Positions 45,035 through 55,343 are shown, counted from the stretch's first letter. The stretch: 64,000 nucleotides of DNA from Caulobacter rhizosphaerae (GCF_010977555.1 NZ_CP048815.1:4952501-5016500); one strand, 5' to 3'. Notes: a model not told the origin generated them from the letters alone. Made by a program: numbers and translations.

Positions 45035-45544
45035 ATGGAACACGAAGCCCTCTTCGATCTCGCCAATCCCGAGCTGTGGGTCCTGATCGGCCTGGCCCTG
45101 TTCATCGGCCTGCTGGTCGTGCTCAAGGTCCTGCCGGGCGCGCTGTTCGGCGCGCTGGACGCCCACGCGGCCAAGATCAAGGCCGAACTCGACGAAGCCC
45201 AGCAACTGCGGGAAGAGGCCCAGGCCCTGCTCGCGGACGTGAAGGCCCAGCGGGAAGAAGCCGAGCGTCAGGCCGCCGGCATGCTGGAAGCCGCCAAGGC
45301 CGACGCCGCTCTGATCGCGTCCGAGGCCAAGGCCCGGCTCGAGGAGCAGATCACCCGCCGCGCCGAAATGGCCGAGCGCAAGATCGCCCAGGCCGAGGCC
45401 CAGGCCGCCGCCGACGTCAAGTCGGCCGCTGTCGACCTGGCCGCCCAGGCCGCCGAGCAGATCCTGGTCGCCCGTCTCGCGACCGGCGCCTCGGACGGCC
45501 TCGTCGACGCGGCGATCGCCCAGGTCGGCGCGAAGCTGCAATAG
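45035..45544 (+). CDS. atpF: F0F1 ATP synthase subunit b
   Basis: A 169-residue stalk subunit with an N-terminal membrane helix ([25 protein letters not shown] stretch after ANPELW) and a long charged helix for dimerisation with b' and binding of delta. A GAGAGACGACG run ahead of the ATG provides a weak ribosome site 12 bp after the b' stop. Last gene of the operon; a terminator follows within 26 bp. Confidence 0.95.
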   Translation: MEHEALFDLANPELWVLIGLALFIGLLVVLKVLPGALFGALDAHAAKIKAELDEAQQLREEAQALLADVKAQREEAERQAAGMLEAAKADAALIASEAKARLEEQITRRAEMAERKIAQAEAQAAADVKSAAVDLAAQAAEQILVARLATGASDGLVDAAIAQVGAKLQ

Positions 45545-45569
45545 CGGTTTTCGGATCGGCAAACATCAA

Positions 45570-45600
45570 GGGCGCGCTCCTCGCGGGGCGCGCCCTTTTT
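45570..45600 (+). terminator. Rho-independent terminator of the atp F0 operon
   Basis: GGGCGCGC (45570-45577) pairs with GCGCGCCC (45588-45595) around a 10-nt loop and is followed by five T. It lies 26 bp after the atpF stop. Confidence 0.92.
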
Positions 45601-45614
45601 CTTGTCCGGTGAGC

Positions 45615-45747
45615 GCTCCGCCCCCTATGGGGGCGGACAGGCGGCGAAGCCGCCAGGTGGGGGCAAGCGCCCGTAGGGGGTAGCGGAATGGGCGGCTGAC
45701 ACTTGCCCCCTCCGCGCCTTCGGCGCTCCTCCCCCAGAGGGGGAAGA
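45615..45747. repeat. Composite palindromic repeat after the atp operon
   Basis: Contains GCTCCGCCCCC-TAT-GGGGGCGGA, GGCGGC-GAA-GCCGCC, GGGGGCAAG with CTTGCCCCC, GCGCC-TTC-GGCGC and CTCCCCC-AGA-GGGGGAAG units. These are the modules seen at 39161-39278 in another arrangement, filling the gap before the convergent PGPGW gene. Confidence 0.8.
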
Positions 45748-45750
45748 ACC

Positions 45751-46194
45751 CTAAACCGGCTGTTTCTTCAGCCAGCGGCGCTTCAGGTGCTTGCGGCCGC
45801 GCTTCAGCACCCGCCACTTGGCCTTGCGCAGGAACACCTTCTCGGACCGCAACAGCTGCTGCCAGGCCACCAGCATGATCTCGGGCTCGCGGCGCATCAG
45901 GCGGCGGATCGGGAAGATCAGCTTGGGATGGCGGCGCTGCCAGCGCAGGAAGCGCCGCTTGGCCTGGAACGAGTTGCGCAGCACGATCATCAGGCCGACG
46001 ACCAGCAGCGGCAGGCCCAGGTGGCCCGGCAGCGGCGTCAGGACGACTCCGGCCAGGAGCACGAGCACGCCGAAGGCCAGCGCCGCCCAGCGGGCGACGC
46101 GGCCCGCGGTTTCCCGCAGGACGAGGGCCAGGCGGCGACGGCGGCGGTAGAGCCTCGAAGGCAGCCTGGCGAGCGTTTCAGCCGCCGAGTTCAC
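45751..46194 (-). CDS. PGPGW-type small membrane protein, paralogue 2
   Basis: A 147-residue protein with a basic N-terminus (YRRRRRLALVL), two hydrophobic helices that include LTPLPGHLGLPLLVVGLMIVLRNSF, and a strongly basic C-terminal half (HPKLIFPIRRLMRREPEI, KRRWLKK). The LPGxLGxP turn between helices is the hallmark of the PGPGW/transmembrane family. Function unknown. It is the downstream copy of a tandem pair, overlapping the other gene by 4 bp. Confidence 0.8.
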   Translation of the reverse strand: MNSAAETLARLPSRLYRRRRRLALVLRETAGRVARWAALAFGVLVLLAGVVLTPLPGHLGLPLLVVGLMIVLRNSFQAKRRFLRWQRRHPKLIFPIRRLMRREPEIMLVAWQQLLRSEKVFLRKAKWRVLKRGRKHLKRRWLKKQPV

Positions 46195-46622
46195 GCGTCC
46201 TGCTTGGCGGACTGGCGCTGCAGCGATCGGCGCTTGAACGACTGGCGCCAGCGCTTGGCCACGCGCCAGCGGCGCGGGACGATCAGCCGTTCCATGCGCA
46301 GCACCTGCTGCCAGGCCACCGGAAACACCTCCGGCTCGCGGCGCAGCAGGCGGCGCAGCGGGAACAGCAGCTTGGGATGGGCGTGCTGGAAGCGGACGAA
46401 CTGCTTGCGCGCCCGGAACGAGTTGCGCAGCACCAGCATCAGGCCGGCCACGGTCAGCGGCACGCCCAGCGGGCCGGGCAGCGGCGCGATCAGGAACCCG
46501 GCCACCACCAGGATCAGGCCCAGGGTGACCAGTACGACGCGGGAAATCCGCCCGAGAAGCTCGCGGGCGAGTTCATCGGCGGCGGAGAAGCGCACGGGCG
46601 GCATGGCGAGAGCGAGGTTCAT
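46191..46622 (-). CDS. PGPGW-type small membrane protein, paralogue 1
   Basis: A 143-residue tandem paralogue with the same plan: acidic N-terminus, helices VVLVTLGLILVVAGFLIAPLPGPLGVPLTVAGLMLVLRNSF (split here by the conserved PLPGPLG turn), then HPKLLFPLRRLLRREPEVFPVAWQQVL and a basic tail. The shared RNSF, HPKLxFPxRRLxRREPE and AWQQxL blocks show duplication. Membrane anchor with a cytosolic basic tail; role unknown. Confidence 0.8.
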   Translation of the reverse strand: MNLALAMPPVRFSAADELARELLGRISRVVLVTLGLILVVAGFLIAPLPGPLGVPLTVAGLMLVLRNSFRARKQFVRFQHAHPKLLFPLRRLLRREPEVFPVAWQQVLRMERLIVPRRWRVAKRWRQSFKRRSLQRQSAKQDA

Positions 46623-46754
46623 GGCAGGACGAAACGGTTCCGTGGTCCGTTTGATCCCGGCGGGGGCCGGCCTCCTCGGCTCACTGAGACCGATATGAGA
46701 ACGGCCCGCCCTTCCGTAAAGGCGCCCTTTTGTCGCTTTCGCCGACTGTGGCGT

Positions 46755-48350
46755 CTATTCCGCAGCCAGTGGCGCGGCGGCCACAGGTTTCCACCTCAGA
46801 CGGGGCTTCCGGGCGGCCTGGGTCTCGTCCAGGCGCTTGAGCGGCGCGTGATAGGGAGCCCCCTTGAACCGGTCGACATCGCCGCCCCCATTCTTGATCT
46901 TGGCGACAGCCCCGGCCAGGGCGCGGAGCGCCGTGACGAAGCGGTCTAGTTCCTGCTTGCTCTCGGTCTCGGTCGGCTCGATCAGCATCGCCCCGTGCAC
47001 CACCAGCGGGAAGTACATGGTCATCGGGTGGAAGCCCTCGTCGATCATCGCCTTGGCGAAGTCGAGCGTGGTCACCCCCGTCCCTTCCAGCCAGGCGTCG
47101 TCGAACAGCGCCTCGTGCATGCACGGGCCGTTCGGGAAGGCCGGGCTCATCAGGTCGCCGAGGCGGGCCTTGATGTAGTTGGCGTTGAGGACGGCGTCCT
47201 CGGCCACCTGGCGCAGGCCGTCGGCCCCATGGCTGAGCATGTAGGCGTAGGCGCGCACGAACATGCCCATCTGGCCGTGGAAGGCGCTCATCCGGCCGAA
47301 CGCCTGGGCGGCGGGTCCCTCGGCTTCCTCGACCAGCTTGAAGCCGAACTCGCGGCTGACCACCCAGGGCGTCGGCGCGAACGGGGCCAGGGCCGCCGAC
47401 AGCACCACCGGCCCAGCGCCCGGACCGCCGCCGCCGTGCGGGGTGGAGAAGGTCTTGTGCAGGTTGATGTGCATGGCGTCGACGCCCAGGTCGCCCGGGC
47501 GCACCCGGCCGACGATGGCGTTGAAGTTGGCGCCGTCGCAATAGAAGTACGCGCCGGCCGCGTGGGTCAGGCGGGCGATCTCGACCACGTCGCGCTCGAA
47601 TAGGCCGCAGGTGTTGGGGTTGGTGACCATGATGGCGGCCACGTGGTCGCCCAGCTTGGCTTCCAGGTCGGCCAGGTCGACCCGGCCGTCGTCGGTCTGG
47701 GCGATCTCGACGACCGTGTAGCCGCAGAAGGCCGCCGTGGCCGGATTGGTGCCGTGGGCGCTGGTCGGGGCCAGCACGGTCTTGCGGTGGCCCTGTCCGT
47801 TGGCCTCGTGGGCGGCGCGGATGGCCAGCAGGCCGCACAGCTCGCCGTGGGCCCCGGCCTTCGGGCTCAAGGCCACGGCCGGCATGCCCGTCAGGGTCTT
47901 CAGCCAGTGCGCCAGGCGGTCCATCAGCTCGATCGCGCCCTGCACCGTCGACTGCGGCTGCAGCGGGTGGATATCGGAGAAGCCCGGGAGGCGCGCCATC
48001 TTCTCGTTCAGGCGCGGGTTGTGCTTCATCGTGCACGAGCCCAGCGGATAGAGCGCCAGGTCGATGGCGTGGTTCTTCTGGCTCAGGCGCACATAGTGGC
48101 GCACGGCTTCGGGCTCCGACAGGCCCGGCAGGCCGATCGGAGCCTTGCGGACCAGGTCGCCCAGGTCGTCGGCCGCAGGCGCGTCGGGCAGGTCGACGCC
48201 GGTCTTGTCCCAGGCGTTCAGTTCGAAGATCAGCGCCTCGTCCTGCAGCAAGCCGCGGGCCCCGGTCAGGGTCGGGTGGACGTAGTCGTTGACGTCAGCG
48301 CCTTGGGGGGCTTCGGGACGGGTGGGCCGTCCGACGGTGTTCATGCTCAT
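46755..48350 (-). CDS. gcvPB: Glycine dehydrogenase (decarboxylating) subunit 2
   Basis: The 531-residue P-protein half that carries PLP. The PLP-binding Lys is in [30 protein letters not shown] and [12 protein letters not shown] are further P-protein signatures, and [11 protein letters not shown] holds the cofactor-contacting Asp. With subunit 1 it decarboxylates glycine and loads the aminomethyl group on lipoyl-GcvH. The ATG at 48348-48350 overlaps the gcvPA stop by 4 bp; the longer upstream frame is not used. The C-terminus has a short Arg/Ala tail. Confidence 0.95.
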   Translation of the reverse strand: MSMNTVGRPTRPEAPQGADVNDYVHPTLTGARGLLQDEALIFELNAWDKTGVDLPDAPAADDLGDLVRKAPIGLPGLSEPEAVRHYVRLSQKNHAIDLALYPLGSCTMKHNPRLNEKMARLPGFSDIHPLQPQSTVQGAIELMDRLAHWLKTLTGMPAVALSPKAGAHGELCGLLAIRAAHEANGQGHRKTVLAPTSAHGTNPATAAFCGYTVVEIAQTDDGRVDLADLEAKLGDHVAAIMVTNPNTCGLFERDVVEIARLTHAAGAYFYCDGANFNAIVGRVRPGDLGVDAMHINLHKTFSTPHGGGGPGAGPVVLSAALAPFAPTPWVVSREFGFKLVEEAEGPAAQAFGRMSAFHGQMGMFVRAYAYMLSHGADGLRQVAEDAVLNANYIKARLGDLMSPAFPNGPCMHEALFDDAWLEGTGVTTLDFAKAMIDEGFHPMTMYFPLVVHGAMLIEPTETESKQELDRFVTALRALAGAVAKIKNGGGDVDRFKGAPYHAPLKRLDETQAARKPRLRWKPVAAAPLAAE

Positions 48351-49693
48351 TGGTCCAGCACCTTGGTCAGGGCCTTGGCGAAGAAGGCGATGTCGCTGTC
48401 GGGCGTCGTCTCGGTGGCGGCGACCAGCAGGACGTCGTCGAGGCCGGCGGTCGGGTCGAGGCGCGAGAACGGCACGCCGGCGATGACGCCGTTGGCGGCG
48501 AGGGTCTCGACCAGTTCGGCGGCGTTGGCCGGCACCTTGATCGCGAACTCGTTGAAGAAGCGCGGCGTCAGGACCTCGACGCCGGGCACGGCGGCCAGGG
48601 CGTCGCGCAGCTTCACCGCCTTCTGGTGATTGACCAGGGCCAGCCGGCGCAGGCCCTTCTCGCCCAGCAGGCTCATGTGGATGCTGAAGGCCAGGGCGCA
48701 CAGGCCGCTGTTGGTGCAGATGTTCGACGTGGCCTTGTCACGACGGATGTGCTGCTCGCGGGTCGACAGGGTCAGGACGAAGCCGCGGCGGCCGTCGGCG
48801 TCGACGGTCTCGCCGCACAGCCGGCCCGGGGCCTGGCGGACGTATTTTTCCTTGCAGGCGAACAGGCCGACATAGGGGCCGCCGAAGTTCAGGCCATTGC
48901 CGATCGACTGGCCCTCGGCCACGACGATGTCGGCGCCCATCTCGCCGGGCGACTTCAGCAGGCCATACGAGACCGCCTCGGTGGTGACCACGATCAGCAG
49001 GGCGCCGGCGGCCTGGGCGGCGGCGGCGATCCTGGTCACGTCGGTGGCCGTGCCGAACACGTTGGGGGTCTGGACGACCACGCAGGCGGTGTCGGCGTCG
49101 ATGGCGGCGATCACCGCGTCCTCGGCGTCGATGGCCGGCGCCAGTCGATCGGTGGCGACGCCGGCCGCGTGGGCCAGGGTCTCGACCGTGCCGACATAGT
49201 GCGGGTGCACGCCGCCCGACAGCACCGCCTTGCTGCGGCGCGTGACCCGCGTGGCCATCATCACCGCTTCGGCCGTGGCGGTGGAGCCGTCATAGAGCGA
49301 GGCGTTGGCCACCTCCATGCCGGTCAGGGCCGCGACCTGGGTCTGGAACTCGAACAGCACCTGCAGCGTGCCCTGGGCGATCTCGGGCTGGTAGGGCGTG
49401 TAGCTGGTCAGGAATTCCGAGCGCTGGATGATGTGGTCGACGCTGGCCGGCACATGGTGGCGATAGGCCCCCGCCCCCACGAAGAACGGGCCCTCCGACG
49501 CCGAGCGGTTGCGACGCGACAAGGCCAGCATCTCGCGCTCCACCTCCAACTCGCCGGCGTGGAGCGGCAGGTCGACCACGCCCGTGCGGCGGGCGACGGC
49601 GGGCACGTCGACGAACAGGTCGTCGATCGACTCCGCGCCGATGACGCCGAGCATGTCGGCGCGATCCTGAGGTGTGAGGGGGAGGTAGCGCAT
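48347..49693 (-). CDS. gcvPA: Glycine dehydrogenase (decarboxylating) subunit 1
   Basis: The 448-residue N-terminal half of the split P-protein: [14 protein letters not shown] at the start, [32 protein letters not shown], and a late [13 protein letters not shown]. It pairs with GcvPB, and the split form is typical of many alphaproteobacteria. A palindromic repeat separates its start from the gcvH stop 140 bp upstream, so its translation relies on its own ribosome site. Confidence 0.95.
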   Translation of the reverse strand: MRYLPLTPQDRADMLGVIGAESIDDLFVDVPAVARRTGVVDLPLHAGELEVEREMLALSRRNRSASEGPFFVGAGAYRHHVPASVDHIIQRSEFLTSYTPYQPEIAQGTLQVLFEFQTQVAALTGMEVANASLYDGSTATAEAVMMATRVTRRSKAVLSGGVHPHYVGTVETLAHAAGVATDRLAPAIDAEDAVIAAIDADTACVVVQTPNVFGTATDVTRIAAAAQAAGALLIVVTTEAVSYGLLKSPGEMGADIVVAEGQSIGNGLNFGGPYVGLFACKEKYVRQAPGRLCGETVDADGRRGFVLTLSTREQHIRRDKATSNICTNSGLCALAFSIHMSLLGEKGLRRLALVNHQKAVKLRDALAAVPGVEVLTPRFFNEFAIKVPANAAELVETLAANGVIAGVPFSRLDPTAGLDDVLLVAATETTPDSDIAFFAKALTKVLDQ

Positions 49694-49717
49694 AAGGCGG
49701 TGGCTTTCTTGGACCGC

Positions 49718-49822
49718 CCTCGTCCTTCGAGGCCGCTTCGCGGCGCCTCAGGATGAGGACTACTGAGATCGCATTCGAACCTCATCCTGAGGCGCCCGCG
49801 CAGCGGGCCTCGAAGGACGAGG
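49718..49822. repeat. Dispersed palindromic repeat copy D, inside the gcv operon
   Basis: Outer arms CCTCGTCCTTCGAGGC and GCCTCGAAGGACGAGG, inner arms GCGCCTCAGGATGAGG and CCTCATCCTGAGGCGC, about 105 bp. It belongs to the family at 16876-16982. Unlike the other copies it lies between two genes of one leftward operon (gcvH and gcvPA) and so would be transcribed within the mRNA. Confidence 0.85.
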
Positions 49823-49833
49823 TTCGTGGCAGG

Positions 49834-50199
49834 CTAAAGGGTCGAGAGGAACGCTTCGTACGCGTCGCGGTCCATCAGGGCGTCGACCTCGGCGGGGTTC
49901 GAGAGCTTGATCTTGGCGAACCAGCCGCCGGTTTCCGGCAGGGCGTTGACGGTCTCGGGGCTGTCGGAAAGCTCGGCGTTGGCCTCGACCACCTCGCCCG
50001 ACACCGGGGCGTAGACGTCGGAGGCGGCCTTGACGCTCTCGACCACCGCCAGGGCTTCGCCCTGCTTGACGGTCTTGCCGACGTCCGGGGTCTCGACGAA
50101 CACCACGTCGCCCAACTGTTCGGCGGCATAGGCGGTGATGCCGACCGTGGCGATGTCGCCGGCGACTTCGACCCACTCGTGGTCCTTGGTGAACTTCAT
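49834..50199 (-). CDS. gcvH: Glycine cleavage system H protein
   Basis: A 121-residue lipoyl carrier. It starts [11 protein letters not shown], and the lipoylated Lys57 is in [23 protein letters not shown]. It shuttles the aminomethyl group between P, T and L proteins. Its ATG is 24 bp after the gcvT stop, in one operon with gcvT. Confidence 0.97.
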   Translation of the reverse strand: MKFTKDHEWVEVAGDIATVGITAYAAEQLGDVVFVETPDVGKTVKQGEALAVVESVKAASDVYAPVSGEVVEANAELSDSPETVNALPETGGWFAKIKLSNPAEVDALMDRDAYEAFLSTL

Positions 50200-50223
50200 G
50201 GTCTGGGCCCTTTGTGTCTGGAG

Positions 50224-51351
50224 CTAGATCTTGCGCACGTAGCGGGTCGGGACGAACGGCGAGGCCACGACCTCGGCCGCCTGCGGCTTGCCTCGGACGA
50301 TGACTTTCAGCGTCGAACCGACCACCGCCAGGGCGGGGGGGACGAAGCCGATGGCGATGGCGCCGCCGAAGCTGGGCCCGAAGCCGCCGCTGGTGACCTT
50401 GCCGACGACGTTACCCGCCTCATCGGCGATCTCGGCGCCTTCGCGGGCCGGGGCGCCTTCCAGCACCTTGAGGTTCACGCGCACGCGCTTGAGATCGCCG
50501 GCCAGTTCCTTGAGGATCCGGTCCGCGCCCGGGAAGTCGGCGGCCTCGCGGCGGCTCTTGCCGACGGCGAACGGCATGCCGGCCTCGATCGGCGAGACCG
50601 TCTCGTCCATGTCGTGACCGTACAGCGGCAGGCCGGCCTCCAGGCGCAGGCTGTCGCGGGCGCCCAGGCCTATGGCCTTGACCCGCTCGTCGGCCAGCAG
50701 GGTGTTCCAGATCCGCTCGGCCTCACCGGCCGGTACGGAAATCTCGTAGCCGTCCTCGCCGGTATAGCCCGAGCGCGAGATGATGGCGTCGGTCCCGAAG
50801 GCGGTCAGGGCGGCGGTGTCCATGAACACCATGTTCGCCGCTTCCGGCACGTGGGCGGCCAGGACGGCGGCGGCCTCGGGGCCCTGCAGGGCCAGCAGCG
50901 CGCGGTCCTCCAGGCGCTCCACAGTCGCCTCGCCCTCCAGCGCCTTGGCGATGATGGCGTAATCGTTGTCCTTGCAGGCGCCGTTGACGACGATGAACAG
51001 GCCGTCGTCGTCGGGGCGGGCGGTCATCAGGTCGTCGATCACCCCGCCCTGGTCGTTCAGCAGCACGGCGTAGCGCTGCTTGCCGGGCTTGAGGCCCTCA
51101 TAGTCGGCCGAGACCAGCTTCTCGAAGCTCTTGGCCGGGTTCTCGCCGCGCAGCCGGGCCTGGCCCATGTGCGAGACGTCAAACAAGCCCGCATGCTCGC
51201 GGGTCCACAGATGCTCCTTCAGCACCCCGTCCTTGTACTGCACCGGCATGTGGTAGCCGGCGAACGGCACCATGCGCGCGCCGGCCGCGACATGCGCGTC
51301 GTACAGCGGGGTCTTCTTGAGGTCTTGCTCGGACACGCTTTGGCTGGACAA
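50224..51351 (-). CDS. gcvT: Aminomethyltransferase (glycine cleavage T protein)
   Basis: A 375-residue folate-dependent enzyme that transfers the C1 unit from aminomethyl-GcvH to tetrahydrofolate and releases ammonia. Motifs: KKTPLYDAHVAAGARMVPFAGYHMPVQY at the start (shown in parts), FDVSHMGQ, RSGYTGEDGYEI with the folate Glu, GLGARDSLRLEAGLPLYGHD with the catalytic Asp. The start is TTG at 51349-51351 with GGAG seven bases upstream; no ATG lies nearby in frame. It follows the glycine riboswitch. Confidence 0.95.
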   Translation of the reverse strand: MSSQSVSEQDLKKTPLYDAHVAAGARMVPFAGYHMPVQYKDGVLKEHLWTREHAGLFDVSHMGQARLRGENPAKSFEKLVSADYEGLKPGKQRYAVLLNDQGGVIDDLMTARPDDDGLFIVVNGACKDNDYAIIAKALEGEATVERLEDRALLALQGPEAAAVLAAHVPEAANMVFMDTAALTAFGTDAIISRSGYTGEDGYEISVPAGEAERIWNTLLADERVKAIGLGARDSLRLEAGLPLYGHDMDETVSPIEAGMPFAVGKSRREAADFPGADRILKELAGDLKRVRVNLKVLEGAPAREGAEIADEAGNVVGKVTSGGFGPSFGGAIAIGFVPPALAVVGSTLKVIVRGKPQAAEVVASPFVPTRYVRKI

Positions 51352-51404
51352 TGAGGGCTCCAATCGGGGTCGGCGACGCCGCCCGGCTTTCGCCAGGTGG
51401 TCTC

Positions 51405-51602
51405 GCCCCCGCTGTCCCTTTGACCTGAGAGATTCCGGCCCATGGCCGCTCGAAAGCGACAGGGCCTTGCTCCTTCGGCGGGCAACCGTTGCCGATTGCC
51501 TCTTTCCAGCGTTCCTAAACCCGCGCGGTCCTTTTGCCTGAGCGTTTCCGGGGCGGTTGCGCCTTCGGCCTCGGGACAGAATCCCGATGTCTCCCGCGAG
51601 GG
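51405..51602 (-). promoter_or_regulatory. Tandem glycine riboswitch (gcvT leader)
   Basis: Two consecutive aptamers are recognisable on the minus strand. Aptamer I (about 51518-51602) has CGGGAGACAUC, GGCCGAAGGCGCAA and CUCAGGCAAAAGGAC. Aptamer II (about 51405-51515) has GGAAAGAGGC, CCGCCGAAGGAGCAA and CUCUCAGGUCAAAGGGAC. These CCGAAGG and CUCAGGxxAAAGGac blocks are the glycine-aptamer signatures, and the tandem form with a short linker is typical ahead of gcvT. Glycine binding is expected to switch gcvTHP expression on; the expression platform lies in 51357-51404, just before GGAG and the TTG start. Confidence 0.95.
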
Positions 51603-51617
51603 TCGAGGCGTGTTTGG

Positions 51618-51656
51618 GCGACGGCGCTTTCGGAGTCAACCGAAGAGCGCCGTCGC
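51618..51656 (-). terminator. Hairpin between the riboswitch and the argS stop
   Basis: GCGACGGCGCT (51618-51628) pairs with AGCGCCGTCGC (51646-51656), with an inner TTCGG/CCGAA stem. It lies 4 bp after the argS stop on the leftward strand and lacks a U tract. It could end argS transcripts before the gcv promoter region. Confidence 0.6.
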
Positions 51657-51659
51657 GCC

Positions 51660-53492
51660 CTACATCCGCTCCGGCGCTTCGATGCCCAGCAGGTTCAGCG
51701 CCAGTTCCAGCTGCTTCAGCGTCGTCTCGGCCAAGGCCAGGCGCGAGGCCCGGACGAACGGCTCGTCGGCGCTCAGGATCGGGCAGGCGGCGTAGAACTT
51801 TGAGAAGGTCTGGGCCAGCTTGTAGGCGTGCTCGGCGATGAAGTTGGGGGCCTTCTTGTCGTAGGCGTCCGACAGCGCGCCCTCGAACGCGTCCAGCAGC
51901 AGGGTCAGGTCGCGCTCGGCCGGCTCGCCGACCACGATCGGGCCCGAGACGACCTTCTGCTCGGTCGCCTTGCGCAGGATGCTCTTGATGCGCACCGACT
52001 GGTACAGCAGGTAGGGCCCAGTCTTGCCCTCGAAGCTGGTGAAGCGGTCGAGATCGAAGACGTAGGACGTGCCGCGGAAATTCTGCAGGTCGGCGAACTT
52101 CAGGGCCGCGATCCCCACCTTGTGGGCGATGTCCTCGAAGAGCTCGGGCGTAAGATCGGCGCCGAGGCCGGCCTCGCGCAGGCGTTCGCGGGCCTTCTCG
52201 CGCGCCATCTCGATCAGGTCGTGCAGCTTCAGAACCCCGCCGGCGCGGGTCTTGAACGGCTTGCCGTCGGCCCCGTTCATGGTGCCGAAGCCGATGTGCT
52301 CCAACCCGCCCGGCTCGGCGTAACCGGCCAGGTAGGCGGCGCGGAACACCTGCTCGAAGTGGTCGGCCTGGCGCTGGTCGACGCAATAGAGGACCAGATG
52401 CGGATCGAACGACCGGCGACGGTCCAGGATCGTGGCCAGATCGGTCGTGCCGTACATGGCCGAGCCTTCCGACGACACCACCAGCAGCGGGTCGGGGCTC
52501 TCGACCTCGACCACCGAACCGTCGGGCAGCTTCTTCTTCTTGGTCTCGCCCGGACGGGCGACGCGGACGATCCGGGCGCCCTGGTCGTCGACCAGCAGGC
52601 CCTTGGCCTCCAGCTCGGCGATCATCCCCGGGATTAGGTCGTTGGCGTCGCTCTCGCCCTTCCACAGGTCGAAATCGACGCCCAACGCATGGAATTCGCG
52701 CTCCAGCGCCACGCGGCTGACCTCGACGAAGCGGGTCCAGATCGCGCGATAGGCCGCAGCGCCGCCCTGCAGCAGAGCCGTGGCCCGGCGAGCGCGGTCG
52801 CGGAACGCGTCATCGGTCTTGGCCTGGGCGGCGGCCAGCGGATAGGCGCGGTCCAGATCCTCAAGGCCCAGGTCGCGCAATTGCAGATGGACCTGAGCGC
52901 TCGCTTCATCGCCGACGAACTGGCCCGTGGCTTCGGAGACCCAACCGTCGAACAGGCCGCGCTCATCGCCGACCGAGACGATCAGCAGGCCCATCTGGAA
53001 GCCCCAGTCGCCGAAGTGGGCGTCGCCCAGCACCTGGTCGCCGCGGAAGCGGTACAGGCGCTTGATCGACTCGCCGATGATCGAGGCGCGCAGGTGGCCC
53101 ACGTGCATCGGCTTGGCGACGTTGGGGCCGGCGTAGTCGACCAGCACCCGGCGCGGCGCGGGCAGAGGCTCGGCCCCGGCGCGCGTGTCGGCGGCGATCT
53201 CGCGGGCCCGGACCGACAGGGCCTCGTCGCTGACGCGCATGTTGATGAAGCCGGCCCCGGCGATCTCGACCGAGGCCAGGCGCGGGTCGGTCTTCAGGAC
53301 CTCGACGACCTGCTCGGCGATCTCGCGCGGATTGCGCTTGGCGCTCTTGGCGGCCGCCAGGGCCCCGTTGCATTGGAAGTCGGCCAGGTCGGGCCGGTCG
53401 GACGCGGTGACGCGACCGAAGTCGGGAGACAGTCCGGCGGCCTGGAAGGCGGCCGCGGCCGCCTCGCTCAGGGACCGCTTCAAATCACTCAT
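51660..53492 (-). CDS. argS: Arginyl-tRNA synthetase
   Basis: A class I synthetase of 610 residues. The N-terminal tRNA-recognition domain precedes [18 protein letters not shown], which contains the HIGH-type HVGH. The catalytic fold continues with [11 protein letters not shown], the segment [14 protein letters not shown] and [12 protein letters not shown] in the KMSK-equivalent area. The helical anticodon-binding domain ends with [11 protein letters not shown], the usual ArgS terminus. It starts at ATG 53492, overlapping the stop of an upstream exported-protein gene by 4 bp. Confidence 0.96.
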   Translation of the reverse strand: MSDLKRSLSEAAAAAFQAAGLSPDFGRVTASDRPDLADFQCNGALAAAKSAKRNPREIAEQVVEVLKTDPRLASVEIAGAGFINMRVSDEALSVRAREIAADTRAGAEPLPAPRRVLVDYAGPNVAKPMHVGHLRASIIGESIKRLYRFRGDQVLGDAHFGDWGFQMGLLIVSVGDERGLFDGWVSEATGQFVGDEASAQVHLQLRDLGLEDLDRAYPLAAAQAKTDDAFRDRARRATALLQGGAAAYRAIWTRFVEVSRVALEREFHALGVDFDLWKGESDANDLIPGMIAELEAKGLLVDDQGARIVRVARPGETKKKKLPDGSVVEVESPDPLLVVSSEGSAMYGTTDLATILDRRRSFDPHLVLYCVDQRQADHFEQVFRAAYLAGYAEPGGLEHIGFGTMNGADGKPFKTRAGGVLKLHDLIEMAREKARERLREAGLGADLTPELFEDIAHKVGIAALKFADLQNFRGTSYVFDLDRFTSFEGKTGPYLLYQSVRIKSILRKATEQKVVSGPIVVGEPAERDLTLLLDAFEGALSDAYDKKAPNFIAEHAYKLAQTFSKFYAACPILSADEPFVRASRLALAETTLKQLELALNLLGIEAPERM

Positions 53493-54196
53493 GGCTTGGC
53501 GACGTTTCCAGGTTGGGTCTGGGCTTGCTGGGTCTGGCCGGCGTTGACGCGGAAGCGCTTGCCGTCACGGTTGAAGGCGGCCATTTCCGGGGTCACGTCG
53601 AAGCCGATCAGGACCTCGAAATTGCCGCCGCTGACCTTTTCGTCGGCGCGCGGGATGGTGATGGTCTTCAGGGTCTCGGTGGCGTAGACGCGGTCCTGGC
53701 CGTCGCGGAAGTTCACCGGCAGGTCGAAATATTCCTTGGCCAGGACGTCCTTGTTGCGCTCGGTCACCGCGACCCAATAGCGATAGGTCTTCTGGCCGCC
53801 CGTCGCCTGCGGGCCGCGGCCCAGCTCGAACAGGATCTGGACCTGCATCTTGATCGGGTCGTTGCTCTTGTAGGCGCAGCCGGAGGACAGGCCCTGGATC
53901 TCGCCGGTATAGGCGGTCTGGGCGGCGGACTCCTTGCCGTCCTTGAACTCGACATAGCGGCTGGCGTCGTACAGCACCTTCACATAGGGGCACGGGCCGG
54001 CGTTGCGCAGTTGGGCCAGCGGAGCCTTGGGCTGGTTCCATTCATCATCGCGCTTCTTCTTCTTGGCGACCTGATCGTCGCCGCCGCCCTGGTCTTGGCC
54101 GCCCCGGCCGCCCGCTTGGGCGTGGGCGGTCGCCGCCGTGGCGGCGATCGAGAGAGCCATAAGGGCGCTGAGGGCGACGGAGAGAGTGCGGCGCAT
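53489..54196 (-). CDS. Exported protein of unknown function, upstream of argS
   Basis: A 235-residue protein with a signal peptide ([15 protein letters not shown] to about AHAQA, residue 27). A low-complexity Gly/Gln/Asp/Lys linker follows, then a domain of about 180 residues containing [18 protein letters not shown], a Cys pair (GPC, SGC), [17 protein letters not shown] strands and [12 protein letters not shown]. It ends in a Gln-rich tail. I do not recognise a named family; it resembles small periplasmic proteins of Caulobacterales. The ATG is at 54194-54196. Translational overlap with argS suggests cotranscription. Confidence 0.75.
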   Translation of the reverse strand: MRRTLSVALSALMALSIAATAATAHAQAGGRGGQDQGGGDDQVAKKKKRDDEWNQPKAPLAQLRNAGPCPYVKVLYDASRYVEFKDGKESAAQTAYTGEIQGLSSGCAYKSNDPIKMQVQILFELGRGPQATGGQKTYRYWVAVTERNKDVLAKEYFDLPVNFRDGQDRVYATETLKTITIPRADEKVSGGNFEVLIGFDVTPEMAAFNRDGKRFRVNAGQTQQAQTQPGNVAKP

Positions 54197-54354
54197 GAAA
54201 CGTCCGGTTCGAGATTGCAAAGCTTGAGCGGGAATTCCCGCCAGCGTCATGGAGCCTGATAAAGGCATATGCGTGACGTCGCAATGCGCAGCAGATTTCA
54301 CGCAGTTGCGGCCGGATGCTGGCGCGGATGGCCCGGAACCCTTAGGTTCGGCCC

Positions 54355-55326
54355 ATGAACGCCCATTCGCCCATCCCCTCCCCCGGCCGCCGCGAGCTCC
54401 GCGTGGTCATGGCCAGCCCGCGCGGCTTCTGCGCCGGCGTCGACCGGGCGATCCAGATCGTCGAGCGGACGATCGAGAAGTTCGGCGCGCCGGTCTATGT
54501 GCGTCACGAGATCGTCCACAACCGCCATGTGGTCGACCGCCTGAAGGCGATGGGCGCGGTGTTCATCGAGGAGCTGCACGAGGCCCCGGCCGACCGCCCC
54601 GTGGTGTTCTCGGCCCACGGCGTGCCCAAGTCGGTGCCGGCCGAGGCCAGGTCGCGCGAGATGGTCTATCTGGACGCCACCTGCCCGCTGGTCTCCAAGG
54701 TCCATGTCGAGGCCCAGAAGCACTATGACGCCGGCCGCGAGATCGTGTTGATCGGCCATGCCGGCCATCCCGAGGTCGTCGGCACCATGGGACAGCTGCC
54801 CGAGGGCGTGGTCACCCTGATCGAGGACATCGACGACGCCCGCGCCTGGGTCCCCCGCGACCCGGCCAACGTGGCCTTCCTGACCCAGACCACCCTGTCG
54901 GTCGACGACACGGCCGCGATGGTCGACCTGCTCAAGCAGCGCTTCCCGGGCATCGCCGCCCCGCACAAGGAAGACATCTGCTACGCCACCACCAACCGCC
55001 AGGAGGCGGTGAAGTCGCTGGCCGAGGCCTCCGAGCTGGTGCTGGTGGTCGGCTCGCGGAACTCGTCCAACTCGGTGCGGCTGATGGAGGTCGCCAAGCG
55101 GGCCGGGGCCGCGGAGGCCCAACTGATCGAGGACGCGCGCGGCATCGACTGGTCGTGGTTCGAGGGCGTGACCACGGTCGGCCTCACCGCCGGGGCCTCC
55201 GCGCCGGAAGACCTGGTCCAGGGCGTGATCGACGCCATCGCCACCCGCTACGACGTGACCGTCGACGAACTGGTCGAGGCGCGCGAGACGGTGACCTTCA
55301 AGCTGCCGCGGCTGCTGACGACTTGA
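54355..55326 (+). CDS. ispH: 4-hydroxy-3-methylbut-2-enyl diphosphate reductase
   Basis: The last enzyme of the non-mevalonate isoprenoid pathway, an iron-sulfur protein making IPP and DMAPP. The three cluster Cys are in [24 protein letters not shown] and [33 protein letters not shown] with substrate-binding His, and [11 protein letters not shown] are also present. 323 residues, normal. Divergent from the argS-linked gene across 158 bp. Confidence 0.97.
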   Translation: MNAHSPIPSPGRRELRVVMASPRGFCAGVDRAIQIVERTIEKFGAPVYVRHEIVHNRHVVDRLKAMGAVFIEELHEAPADRPVVFSAHGVPKSVPAEARSREMVYLDATCPLVSKVHVEAQKHYDAGREIVLIGHAGHPEVVGTMGQLPEGVVTLIEDIDDARAWVPRDPANVAFLTQTTLSVDDTAAMVDLLKQRFPGIAAPHKEDICYATTNRQEAVKSLAEASELVLVVGSRNSSNSVRLMEVAKRAGAAEAQLIEDARGIDWSWFEGVTTVGLTAGASAPEDLVQGVIDAIATRYDVTVDELVEARETVTFKLPRLLTT

Positions 55327-55343
55327 AGCGATGACGCCCATTG

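Noticed and set aside
46755..48701. A 648-residue version of gcvPB
   Set aside because: The extra N-terminal 117 residues lie within gcvPA in another frame. MSMNTVGR at 48350 is the natural start.
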